From positions 23,143,847-23,207,846 of the forward strand of contig OX463859.1 of assembly GCA_949825065.1 (NCBI GenBank): a DNA stretch of 64,000 nt, written 5' to 3'. This DNA comes from Odontocerum albicorne (Eukaryota; Arthropoda; Insecta; Trichoptera; Odontoceridae). The translations under genes were made by a program, and so were the position numbers. Positions within the stretch are counted from its first letter, which is position 1. Every line of letters starts with the position of its first letter. The notes beneath the pieces were generated by a model, which was not told the DNA's origin, searched no databases, and was given only the letters and a program-made list of their open reading frames with translations. Shown here piece after piece: positions 59,401-63,944 of the stretch.

Positions 59401-62400
59401 AGTGTGACCACATTGCCCAGGGTTCGCGACGGGGACGCTAACGAATCGGGCTAGCCAGTAGTGTTGCTGATAGTATGCAACTCGGCGTTCCACAGCATTT
59501 TATAGACTTACACCTTCCAGCATAGTGTAAGTCACTGTGACCCTACTGACAATTCGAACCGTATTTTATAGTTAGCCTTTTTTTTAATAATTTTGATGAA
59601 AGTATGACAACGAATTTCGAACCTGTAGTTTCACTTCCTTCAGACATTAAATATCACTACTTTGATATGTTTCCCTCTGTGAATTTTTTTTTATATTTTA
59701 TTATTAAAAAGAAATAAAATTCAATCAAATGAATTACTATAGTTTGCGCTTTGCACGACGATAAGACTCATCAGTCACTAATTAAACTAGTATTTAATCC
59801 AAAGTTAATCAGGAAGAGGAATTTGGCTTTGAATATTTACAAGAAATTAGAAATTTATATTTTGACATCGTCATATAAAATTTCGAGTTAATTAGGGTCA
59901 TGCAAATTGATTTACGTCAGATTATAAATTTAATCCAAAAACCCTAGAAATTTATCCTTAAAATCCAAAATAGATCATTGAAATAAATGGATCATACATG
60001 ATATATCCATTAATTCGGAAAATCATTCTTATGAAAATATATTTGTCTTTGGCGACATAAAACAGCTCCTCTAGTGTTTGAATGACTACGCATTCGTGAA
60101 TATTGCGTAAATATTAAAGGCATATTTTACCGATTGCGCATCGACCGTCGATTTTGCTCATCAATATAACTTTAGGAAGTGGTATTTTGTTTATAAAACA
60201 TGACCAATATTGCGGTATTTTATGGAATTTAAGAGCTCTTTTTCTACACCTGTTTGGCATAGTACCTCGATGTAACAGATACAATGATACCAAAAAACTC
60301 GGAGCTTTGTACGATGAATCCTCATTGCGAATGTGTATAGCTTATTTATTATTCTGGTCTACATAGTTAATATTTCAATACCATAAAGTTGAATATTCAA
60401 TAATACAATATAACACTTTATTTAAAGGAAGAAATAATAAACTATAATTACTGTTTTAATATTTTTTTCATTTAAACAAGATATTAAAGAATGAATTTTT
60501 CAATCGGACCTTAAATATTCAGATCAAATGAACGATCAACAAAGGTACAATGGCGCCGACTTTCACGCCCAGGTAGGCATTAAAGATCACGCCTAAGGAA
60601 TACTTTCTGAAGACGCAGGTATCAATGATTGATATTTATGCCAATCACGATTCTGGACAATCACTCGTTGGTTGTGTCAAGTCACCGACACAATCTTTTA
60701 TTGAAATGGTCACTTATTTTTAACATGTAGTTCTTTGATTCTCGTTTACGTATTTATTTGTGTTTCGATAAGTAATGATCAATATTAAAAAGGTTCTCAC
60801 TCTAGTAGAGTTCTTCTGGTAACAAACGGTTCTCACTCTGGTAGAGTTCTTCTGGTAACAAACGGTTCTCACTCTGGTAGAGTTCTTCTGGTAACAAACG
60901 ATGTGCAAGAGTAGTCTCTTCATGTGTGTAACATTGCTGATACGTACCATGACGGACTGCGAGTTCCAATGGTTCGAAACCCAAAAGCGTGATCAATAGG
61001 ACGGAAACTTGAAAAACATTCACTTTTTAATTGAATAATTAAAAATAATATATTCCAGCATGTGTGTTAGGTTGTACAACACAAGCCATGTCAAATTTCT
61101 AAACAAATAAACAACCTTTACAGTTTTAAACAAATGTATAAAGAAACAAAAACAAATATGCAATTAAAAAAAATATCAAAAAAAGCATTACTGGAGTCGA
61201 TGATCGCGTTCACTTGCAATAACTCTTATTTATGAGTTCACATTATACGCTTATGTATTCTTTATATGAGTTGTCTAAGCCAGTGTTCCCCAACCTTTTT
61301 AGACCTGTGGACCGGTAAAAAAAGGAATTTTTTTTCGCGGACCACTAATTCTGAAATAAAAATGTTTTTTTTTATTTAACATTTTTTTAATCTTATATTG
61401 TGACAGATGGGCATACGAGTATGTAACTATAATTAACAAATATACATATAACAGTTAAACAATTTTAATTGTAACATTGTCTGATACAATTAAAATTTAA
61501 CAAAAACAATGGGGTTTTTTCAACAAACTAATGCGAAACCTGCTGTTGCATCTTTGCTAATATATTGGATATTCTTGGCTGCAGTGCTGTCTCTAACATT
61601 ATTTTACTTGTATAGTATGTACTGTTACTCTCACCATTCCATTCCAAAATGAAACCAATTATATATTATGAAATTCTTGGAAATATACTCGTATTTAGGT
61701 AGGGTTCTGCATCCGAGTTCACTATCCAAGAGCAAATATTTCCGTTCTCCCTAAGTGTATCTGAGAAGATTTATGACTGTCCATTCTGAGAAAACCAGCG
61801 ACCATCATGTCACATTATCATAACAATTATGTTTATTTAACAATTACTAAAAATACAAGTCAACGTGCAAGCGAAAAAATCCTATATTTAATATTTTTGA
61901 ATGGCGAATTTCTTGAAATTTGACATACTGTTTGCGGCCCGGCGGAAAGTCTCTGCGGCCCGGCACCGGGCCGCGGACCACCGATTGGGGAACACTGGTC
62001 TAAGCAGTACATTAAACCCTGGCACACAATTGTTGCAAAACATTTCTAAAGCACTACGATATCTTGACAGTCGACCGACTCTTTTGGTATTAAACTTGAA
62101 ACAATGTCCAGTACGCTTAGTCTTTTTAATCCAGTTATACTAATTTCATGCATACCATCACACTATTTCCTTATCGACCTAGACTGATGGGACAAAGCGC
62201 TAAATGTTTCGATCCCGGCAATCTTTTATCATCTTTTGTTTTTATTTTTTGTTTTAATTATTTTGTGTACATGGTTATACATGGTAAATCAGGCGGGCTT
62301 ATTACTCTTAACAGCATTTTTCCAACTAACCAACTCATCTTGGATACTTTAAATTGTTTAATCTATGATATATCTTACAAAAAAAAGACTCATTTTCTAT

Positions 62401-63944
62401 GTTCATGCAGTTTCTCAAAAACCTTCTTCGATTGACGTTATGTATTTCCTTCTTTCAAAATACTATTCACTAGGATAAACAAATCTTTGTTTTCACTTCC
62501 TTAACGTTTTTTAGTAGCTTTGTAAGTTATAATAAATAAATAAGTAACAAAAACCTCCAAATTGTCTTGCAGAAGCACGTACCGGCAAGCTGAAGAAGTT
62601 GATGTTACCACTTCTCTTGGCACTGAAACTCAAGATTGCCATCATCCTGAAGGCTGTACTGACCACTGTGACGCTCGTCGCAGTCAAAGGACTCTTCGCG
62701 GGTCTCATAGCATTATTCCTTTCTGGTAATAACATTGAAATATAAAACCTATTTTTAAGAATGTAAAAAATATTGCACCAAATGTTATGCCACAAAAACA
62801 TGACGGAATAAATTTTCTTTCAGTGGGATACAAACCAATTACCCTATTTGTATTATATTCTTATACTTTTTTTATATACAGTACAATTTGATGGATATAA
62901 ATAAGGTACTGATATGAATCGAACCTGCAATCTTCAGACAGGAAGACAAACGTTGATAGAAATAGGACAATGAGGTTAGAAGCCTTTTTTTGTATGAAAA
63001 GCTCTCATATCATTTACGCTACAGCCAAAAAAATCCAAATAGAACTGTTGGAAATGGTGTGATTGTTTACTCGGAAAAAGAGTTTCAACTTTTCAATCGT
63101 TTTTTTGTTTCGGAACATGACATTTGGTGGAATACTTTCTACTTTTTAAATTTTCCCTTATAAACCTCAAAAAGCATACCTTTGTGAACTTTTTTATATT
63201 AAAATATCTCGCTGGAGCAATTCAACAAAGGATAGGGAGGGTGTGAAAGGAACTATTTACTAAGGGATGATCTCAAAATGCTGTAAAACCAGTTTATTCC
63301 ATGTGTGATATTTGTATAAAATTTTAAAGTTTTTTTTTTAAGTTTTTGATAAAGTTTACTTTATTTATTTTCACGATTAAAATTCTAAGGTTAAAAAATT
63401 AGTAACCAAATTTAAAAAAAAAAGTTTATTTTAAATAACCGTTGAAATTGTTTCTCATCCATTTAACTCAAAATCACTCAAACCTATAATTTACAAGTTA
63501 ATTATTATAGTTCTACAGGACAGAAAAATTTATTTACATTCAAAATTTCTTCATACATATTTATTTTGTATGAATGGTAAATGTGTATCAACATATTAGA
63601 TTTTTATTACAAATGATTTAATTAATTGTTTCCAAAAAATCCAAAATTAATTTAAAAAAACAGTTGTTATACTTCTTTTTACATACACATATTCTTGATT
63701 TATATTTATAAAAATAAATTATCTACTAAAGTTTTTCTCTTAAATGTACTTTCCACAAAAAAAATTAATGTATCATATTGTCGTACTGTTTCAATTCATT
63801 CTTAAAGCCTATATTTTTTTTACCTCAGACCTTAATTTTTTTAAATTGTTCTTCTATAAAACATTTCATTTTTCAGACGGTATCAATCCACACGTAGAAG
63901 ACATTTATAACGTACACCGCATTATACAGTGGTATGAGATATAA
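26159..63944 (+). CDS. Osiris-like protein B, three exons, 36-kb first intron
   Basis: Proposed exons are 26159-26474, 62573-62725 and 63877-63944; all junctions are GT-AG and both introns are phase 1, giving 178 aa. Residues 1-19 are a signal peptide (MRSLVCFLFSVLIVSGVSS). Cys28 and Cys34 form a short two-Cys region, followed by LFGGLEIVK and FVMNHELKYIP, both patterns seen in Osiris proteins. Residues 109-114 (TGKLKK) start a hydrophobic block (LMLPLLLALKLKIAIILK and on). No AQxLAY motif is present and the protein is short for the family. The first intron sits one residue from the position of intron 2 in gene A. The exon 1 to exon 2 link is inferred from phase and homology across 36 kb; the last exon is the least certain part. 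An RNA read would be needed to exclude two separate genes. Confidence 0.72.
27120..28420 (+). pseudogene. Jockey-like LINE reverse transcriptase relic
   Basis: Translation shows FLDLAKAFDTVSHQILL (27174 on), a broken stretch, GVPQGSVLGLICVLFLMYIN (27324 on), FANDTVLLFEDGTWDGVF in place of the catalytic FADD box, and NEDLRIVKEWMDSNLLTLN. The tail contains IINRLPARCPTAELFREYRV. The second catalytic Asp is replaced by Asn and stops and frameshifts are present, so it is dead. The 5' half (endonuclease) is missing. It stands in sense orientation in intron 1 of gene B. Confidence 0.88.
28450..28570 (+). repeat. dispersed repeat, copy 2
   Basis: Contains TATCCTCAGTGAG, ACAGGCAAAAG and TAGTTTACTGGGGACACGAC, shared with 6960-7100. 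It follows the Jockey-like relic and could be its 3' end. Confidence 0.7.
28715..28790 (+). repeat. LINE 3'-end-like repeat, copy 2
   Basis: AGCGCCCTTGAAGAGAGTCT and CTCTCTAAGCGGCGCTATAT. AGAGAGTCTGCTCTCT can form a small hairpin. Confidence 0.55.
29085..29310 (+). mobile_element. LINE-1 3' end
   Basis: GGTAGAGGAAGACCAAGAAA encodes GRGRPRK; it is followed by a WFDHVK block and then the 3' segment GTTCTGTCTTCTGTACTTAG and a short AT tail. Confidence 0.7.
29600..29820 (+). mobile_element. LINE-1 3' end
   Basis: AAAGTGTTTGAAAGAAGAAA, TATGGATGTGGAGGAGGCGA and the terminal CTCTCTATCTATCCCAACAC segment. Confidence 0.65.
30012..30222. repeat. 41-bp tandem repeat, 5 copies
   Basis: The unit contains GGACACGGTCGTGAATGCCG followed by ATAATAATTT. 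Copies differ at few positions, so the array is young. Confidence 0.92.
30285..30425 (-). mobile_element. LINE-1 3' end fragment
   Basis: CATACAGCTTCTTCAGTTTC and the preceding CATTTACATTCATACAT are the reverse complement of the family's late coding block. Confidence 0.5.
30540..30850. repeat. purine-rich imperfect repeat
   Basis: Loose repetition of GGAATAAAAGAAAAATGATT-like units on the plus strand. The composition is almost all A and G with T. Confidence 0.6.
30975..31170 (+). repeat. tRNA-derived SINE, degenerate
   Basis: TTCCGTATTCGATTCCTGAT (B box), a T-run, then the tail TATACAACGAAAGTGTAACA. Confidence 0.55.
32529..32612 (-). repeat. tRNA-like SINE head
   Basis: GATCGACCGGGAATCAAACA is a reverse B box, and the A-box-like segment follows at the expected distance near 32590. 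It may be a different tRNA-derived family. Confidence 0.45.
33145..33275 (+). mobile_element. Jockey-like LINE, extreme C terminus
   Basis: Translation gives NVHAVRFWNLLQSNVRLTAS and then LACFKM, the usual WNxLP...F(K/R) ending of such RT proteins. A second decayed match lies at 37275-37345. Confidence 0.6.
33452..33515 (+). repeat. tRNA-derived SINE, tail only
   Basis: GGTTGTAAGAGATTGCCGCC followed by TGGCAATAAGCCCACC, the family's 3' hairpin segment. Confidence 0.65.
33804..33957 (+). repeat. tRNA-derived SINE
   Basis: TAGCCTAGCG (A-box region), GCGGGTTCGATTTCCGTTGA (B box), then GGCTGGAAGAGATTATAATA and AATAAATCCACCTAGTTGTA. Confidence 0.75.
35545..35718 (-). repeat. tRNA-derived SINE, full length
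   Basis: GAGGTAATCTCTTCCAACCA, ATATGTTTAAATTGGCC, CTGGGCTCCAGCGGAAACCA. It is head-to-head with the following copy. Confidence 0.75.
35719..35805 (+). repeat. tRNA-derived SINE head
   Basis: CCTTCATGGTCTAGATGGCA and TGTCTTCTAGCCCGGGGGTT, then the B-box-like ACAAGTTCAATTTATATTG. Confidence 0.65.
35825..35970 (+). mobile_element. LINE-1 3' end
   Basis: GTATGGATGTGGAAGAGGTG and the terminal TTATCTGCCTATTCCAGCAG segment. Confidence 0.6.
36020..36180 (-). repeat. tRNA-derived SINE
   Basis: GGTTCCAACGCGAATCGAAC (reverse B box), GGGCTGGGAGACAAACGTCT (reverse anticodon-arm region), with the tail on the left. Confidence 0.7.
36184..36248 (+). repeat. tRNA-derived SINE, tail only
   Basis: GGTTTGGAAGATATTGCCAC followed by ATGGCAAATAAACCCGCC. 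It abuts the inverted copy before it. Confidence 0.65.
36360..36580. other. GC-rich open island of unknown nature
   Basis: GC content is well above the surrounding AT-rich DNA, and both strands stay open (83 aa on plus from 36358, 89 aa on minus from 36576). I recognise no domain. On the minus strand a hydrophobic stretch (MLSNMVTMMLMAAVKSA) precedes a Gly/Pro-rich part. It could be an exon, a CpG-rich promoter or a captured fragment. Confidence 0.4.
37358..38633 (+). mobile_element. mariner element, cecropia-type, nearly complete
   Basis: 1276 bp flanked by TA (37356-37357 and 38634-38635). Terminal inverted repeats of about 30 bp: the left starts ATAGGTCCCCACATACG, the right (reverse) starts TTGGGTCCTTACATGTG. 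Of 27 aligned inner positions 20 match, and all seven differences are transitions. It holds the transposase frames below. Confidence 0.93.
37547..38555 (+). pseudogene. mariner transposase, one frameshift
   Basis: The first frame (ATG 37547 to TGA 37738) carries the N-terminal helix-turn-helix region. A small deletion near 37720 shifts reading into the frame that runs to TAA 38555, which holds the linker motif WVPHEL and the catalytic DD34D triad: CDEKWILYDN, LHDNARPHTA and YSPDLAPTDYYFF, with 34 residues between the second and third Asp. Overall it closely resembles the cecropia subfamily that includes human Hsmar1. All catalytic residues are present; the frameshift, and a likely short gap after NKPRG, make it inactive as it stands. 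It sits in sense orientation in intron 1 of gene B. Confidence 0.93.
38655..38815 (+). mobile_element. LINE-1 3' end
   Basis: GAATATGGAAGAGAAAAAAT and the terminal TATCTCGGCCTACCTCAGTA with GGTATTTGTTTATGTA after it. It begins just beyond the mariner. Confidence 0.6.
38962..39045 (+). repeat. tRNA-derived SINE, tail only
   Basis: TTCTGGTTGGTTGAAAGTTA and TGCCTGACAATGAGTTCGC, a decayed tail hairpin. Confidence 0.5.
39450..39595 (+). mobile_element. LINE-1 3' end
   Basis: GATGTGTGCCAGCATAGAAT and TTCTCTCTGTCTACCCCAAT, followed by GGCGTGATGATAACTATG. Confidence 0.6.
40019..40185 (-). repeat. tRNA-derived SINE
   Basis: GTGTGGCAATCTTTTTCAAC, TTTTAAAAAAAAATTGAGTT and GGGAATCGAACCCGCAACCA (reverse B box, intact). 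Confidence 0.8.
40690..41110 (-). mobile_element. LINE-1 3' end and late coding region
   Basis: CTTCCTTGCTGGGGAAGAG starts the reverse 3' end. AATTGATCCAACCATGCTTT (WxDQxN block) and CGCCCCAACCATCTCAGAAT (LRWxGxV block) follow. Confidence 0.7.
41118..41350 (-). pseudogene. mariner transposase N-terminal fragment, second subfamily
   Basis: The minus strand translates to HFRHLLLFAFNRGNKAARDI, then RTARRWFLRFKDGNFDLKD and SGRPVDFDEDRL, the paired helix-turn-helix region of a mariner transposase. It differs from the element at 37358, so it is a separate lineage. No catalytic domain follows, and a stop and a frame change are present near the start. Confidence 0.8.
41521..41625. repeat. snap-back copy of the Penelope-type terminal repeat
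   Basis: ACACTGTTTATTCCACTTTT pairs with its inverse (TACAAAAAGTGGAAAAACAG) across a spacer of about 15 bases. The same words flank 57555-58142. Confidence 0.7.
41673..41880 (+). repeat. tRNA-derived SINE, full length
   Basis: CACCTTCGTGGTCTAGTTGG head, GTTCATTTCCTGACGTTACC (B box), body, and a tail with GGTTGGTTGGAAAAAATAAG and CATACAACGAATGTAATACA. This is the best guide to the element's full extent, about 205 bp. Confidence 0.8.
42188..42330 (+). repeat. tRNA-derived SINE with internal deletion
   Basis: CTCCGTGGCCTAGTTGTAAA, GTCTCCCAGCCCGGAGAATG and GCGGGTTTGATTTCCGTTAG, then directly GGCTGGAAGAGATTGCCATA. The middle of the body is missing. Confidence 0.8.
42893..42965 (+). repeat. tRNA-derived SINE head, second family
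   Basis: ACCGTAGTCTAACGGTTAGC (A box) and TAGGTTCGATTCATGGCGG (B box). It does not fold into a clean cloverleaf with a clear anticodon arm, so it is a SINE head and not a tRNA gene. A related decayed copy is at 51785. Confidence 0.55.
43303..43500 (-). repeat. tRNA-derived SINE, full length
   Basis: TAATACACTTTCGTTGTATA, GCGGCAATCTCTTCCAACCA, AAATATGTTAAAGTGG and TTTAAAAAAAATCTGGGTTC, then a reversed, worn head. Confidence 0.75.
43948..44405 (-). repeat. tRNA-derived SINE with minisatellite tail, copy 2
   Basis: Collinear with 19041-20016. The minus strand starts at the tRNA-like head (GCGGTAACACACTGGACTTC; GGTTCGAACCCCGCGC as B box), then the body, then a tail of three 45-bp units at 43951-44086. 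The tail unit is the 42-bp unit of copy 1 plus one extra CGT/GTC triplet. Confidence 0.82.
45130..45310 (+). repeat. tRNA-derived SINE
   Basis: ACCTCCGTGGCCTACTTGGT, GTTTGTCTTCCGACCCAGGG, CTAGATTTCCGTCGGTACCC, then a worn body and tail. Confidence 0.75.
46375..46735 (-). mobile_element. LINE-1 3' end
   Basis: CTTCCTTGTTATGGTAGGCA starts the reverse 3' end. CAATTAATCTCAGAGTGATG marks the decayed LRWxGHV block. Confidence 0.65.
47455..47940 (-). mobile_element. LINE-1 3' end and late coding region
   Basis: TCTATCGAGGTAGGCAGAGA, ACACATCATACAACTTATAT, CACCATACTTATTTTGGTCT, CACATGCCTAAATCATCTCA. The order matches the other minus copies. The far end reaches CACTCCCATACGTTTCAC. Confidence 0.72.
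48307..48518. mobile_element. piggyBac-type MITE
   Basis: 212 bp flanked by TTAA on both sides (48303-48306 and 48519-48522). The ends CACTTGCCACCCTG and (reverse) CACTTGCTATACTG match at 11 of 14. TTAA target duplication with CAC-starting ends fits piggyBac. No coding capacity. Confidence 0.75.
48640..48930 (+). repeat. dispersed repeat with promoter-like and poly(A)-like words, copy A
   Basis: Shares with 53925-54170 the ordered blocks TTCGTTTGGTA, GGTAGTAxT, CAGTGGTT and GAAGxxxATxTTCTCTC. TATATAAAAGGGG at 48862 and AATAAAG near 48899 look like a solo LTR, but no TG...CA ends or target duplication were confirmed. Confidence 0.45.
49076..49625. repeat. 32-bp tandem repeat, about 17 copies
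   Basis: The unit is CATCCAATAATCATAAGATT plus GTGTTTTGATTT. Variants include TTTTGTGATTT and TTTTTATTT. There are no spacers between units, so this is a minisatellite. Confidence 0.95.
49970..50200 (+). mobile_element. LINE-1 late coding region and 3' end
   Basis: TTACGATGGTTTGGACATGT encodes LRWFGHV. GTATACAAATCAGTAATGCA and GTACGTGGAAGAGG (VRGRG) follow. Confidence 0.7.
51785..51850 (+). repeat. tRNA-derived SINE head, second family, decayed
   Basis: TAATGGTTAGTATTCACGCT and AAGCAAGCGGGTATCTCAGG correspond block by block to 42893-42965. Confidence 0.5.
52545..53765. repeat. 67-bp higher-order tandem array
   Basis: From about 52790 a 67-bp unit repeats about 14 times (GTATAGCC starts at 53044, 53111, 53178). 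Each unit is two related halves, GTCTAGGCACTGTCTCTAAA and GTATAGCCAGTATCTACGAG. The left flank (52545-52790) holds older single units of about 30-35 bp (TCTAGTCAGTATCTC). Every homogenised unit has TACGAGTA. Confidence 0.93.
53925..54170 (+). repeat. dispersed repeat, copy B
   Basis: Diverged partner of 48640-48930 (see that entry). Shared words include TTCGTTTGGTAACAA and GGGATCGAAGACAATATTCT. It follows the 67-bp array. Confidence 0.45.
54609..55066. mobile_element. hAT-type MITE, 458 bp
   Basis: 8-bp target duplication TTTAACTC at 54601-54608 and 55067-55074. The ends AGTCATGGCCAAC and (reverse) CCAGGGGTGGCCAAC form the inverted repeat. GC-rich GTGCGGCCCGCAAAC lies near the right end. No transposase frame. 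Confidence 0.88.
55540..55675 (+). mobile_element. LINE-1 3' end
   Basis: GAGAGAAAGGCAAGGAGTGT, then the 3' segment TTTCCTACTTCCTCCCAAAG and ATGACGTAATGGTATATTTG. Confidence 0.5.
56768..56895. repeat. tandem repeat of about 44 bp, 3 copies
   Basis: GAAAGTATTATAATATATTG and GTCATGGGTGGATAATTGTT repeat three times. The first unit has ATACTCGTAT where the others have ATAT. Confidence 0.88.
56955..57082 (-). mobile_element. LINE-1 3' end fragment
   Basis: ATAACTTCAACAATTTCTCT and GACTTTCTACGTTTCCTTC are the reverse complement of the late coding block; the 3' end is on the left. Confidence 0.55.
57089..57260 (+). repeat. minisatellite-SINE family, head only
   Basis: CACCTGCTAACGCACTGGAC, CATGTGGAAGGTCGCCGATT and CGAATCTAGCACTGTACTAT match the tRNA-like head and first body bases of the elements at 19041 and 43948. 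No minisatellite is attached. Confidence 0.7.
57365..57545. repeat. fold-back repeat with two hammerhead-like cores
   Basis: ACGCCAACGTTTCGAAAGCG...CATCTTCAGG on the left is mirrored by CCTGGAAATGAAAACTGCAA...ACGTCGGCATC on the right. Arms of about 70 bp around 57450-57470. Confidence 0.7.
57555..58142 (-). mobile_element. Penelope-like element tail in inverted-repeat form
   Basis: Inverted arms 57555-57753 and 57950-58142 match almost perfectly, including a 15-base G run (57713-57727) opposite a 16-base C run (57976-57991). The spacer encodes the putative endonuclease tail listed next. Inverted terminal repeats and the hammerhead-like core agree with Penelope-like elements; the rest of the element is absent. 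Confidence 0.65.
57693..57932 (-). pseudogene. Penelope-like ORF, C-terminal (GIY-YIG) fragment
   Basis: 79 residues on the minus strand: MANHCHRENHTFSIDDAKFL, then NKLDRLEALEISKSVYRSEH. The pattern AxHxxxxxHxxxxxxAKxL...RLxxExxEI is that of the end of the GIY-YIG endonuclease of Penelope-like elements. The frame ends in a Pro-rich stretch read from the G run. It is a family-level match from memory; a profile search would settle it. Confidence 0.55.
59070..59530. repeat. GC-rich repeat with (ATC)n edge
   Basis: ATCATCATCATCATCATCAA at 59094 is followed by TGGCGCTACAGCCCATTGTG and about 400 bp of much higher GC than its surroundings. A trinucleotide run next to GGCGCTACAGCCC looks like the 3' end of a retrotransposon on the minus strand. 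No frame was recognised. Confidence 0.45.
60550..60615 (-). other. short open hydrophobic segment, unknown
   Basis: On the minus strand, after a possible acceptor (GCGTCTTCAG), the frame reads KYSLGVIFNAYLGVKVGAIV and then PLLIVHLI before a stop (near 60525). It is less AT-rich than its flanks. It faintly recalls an Osiris hydrophobic block but no start or partner exon fits. Confidence 0.25.
60793..60901. repeat. 36-bp tandem repeat, 3 copies
   Basis: GGTTCTCACTCTGGTAGAGT plus TCTTCTGGTAACAAAC. In the minus-strand frame each copy is a 12-residue LLPEELYQSENR unit; the last copy has a stop in place of the Gln. Confidence 0.92.
60802..61023 (-). CDS. possible small secreted protein or decayed exon, unknown
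   Basis: 73 residues on the minus strand. It starts with a signal-peptide-like MNVFQVSVLLITLLGFEPLE, continues with a Cys/His segment (CYTHEETTLAHR) and ends in the in-frame 36-bp repeats. Base composition is nearer to the Osiris exons than to the surroundings. I recognise no family. It lies antisense in intron 1 of gene B and may be an exon of a nested gene, a pseudogene or chance. Confidence 0.3.
   Translation of the reverse strand: MNVFQVSVLLITLLGFEPLELAVRHGTYQQCYTHEETTLAHRLLPEELYQSENRLLPEELYQSENRLLPEELY
61281..61997. mobile_element. hAT-type non-autonomous element, 717 bp
   Basis: 8-bp target duplication GTCTAAGC at 61273-61280 and 61998-62005. Ends CAGTGTTCCCCAAC and (reverse) CAGTGTTCCCCAATC. 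The subterminal parts are GC-rich (GCGGCCCGGCACCGGGCCGC near the right end), the middle AT-rich. No transposase frame was found. Confidence 0.9.
62148..62500 (-). mobile_element. LINE-1 3' end interrupted by a SINE piece
   Basis: CACTATTTCCTTATCGACCT starts the reverse 3' end, and CATGCAGTTTCTCAAAAACC and TTCCTTCTTTCAAAATACTA continue it after 62395. Between them, 62285-62360 (GCGGGCTTATTACTC, CCAACTAACCAACTC) is a reversed SINE tail. Confidence 0.55.
62573..62725 (+). CDS. Osiris-like B exon 2 (hydrophobic block)
   Basis: Acceptor GTCTTGCAG|AAGC and donor TTTCTG|GTAATA. It encodes residues 106-156: EARTGKLKKLMLPLLLALKL and further hydrophobic sequence. The basic start and LPLLLALKLK pattern are typical of DUF1676. 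Its GC content is far above that of the flanking DNA. Confidence 0.85.
62726..63876 (+). other. Osiris-like B intron 2 (1.15 kb)
   Basis: AT-rich, with a SINE head fragment at 62903-62975. Nothing else was recognised. Confidence 0.6.
62903..62975 (-). repeat. tRNA-derived SINE head
   Basis: ATATGAATCGAACCTGCAAT (reverse B box) and CAGACAGGAAGACAAACGTT. It lies in intron 2 of gene B. Confidence 0.55.
63877..63944 (+). CDS. Osiris-like B exon 3 (putative terminal exon)
   Basis: Acceptor CATTTTTCAG|ACGG. Phase 1 continues in frame for 22 residues (DGINPHVEDIYNVHRIIQWY and two more) to TAA 63942. Frame agreement and a good acceptor support it. The sequence does not show the usual Osiris C terminus and no poly(A) signal is visible before the window ends. 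Confidence 0.55.

Larger units (their letters stand above)
26475..62572 (+). other. Osiris-like B intron 1 (36 kb)
   Basis: Repeat-packed; elements are listed singly. Stretches with nothing recognised beyond AT-rich DNA: 31200-32500, 34000-34950, 43000-43300, 44420-45120, 45300-45640, 51010-51780, 51860-52540, 55080-55530, 55680-56760, 58200-59070, 59530-60540. Two short less AT-rich stretches (32780-32980, 45640-45790) are unexplained. Confidence 0.7.

Noticed and set aside
60154..60366. Amino acid transporter fragment suggested by NITLGSGILF
   Set aside because: The resemblance is limited to a few residues, the rest does not align, and no further exon-like sequence supports it.
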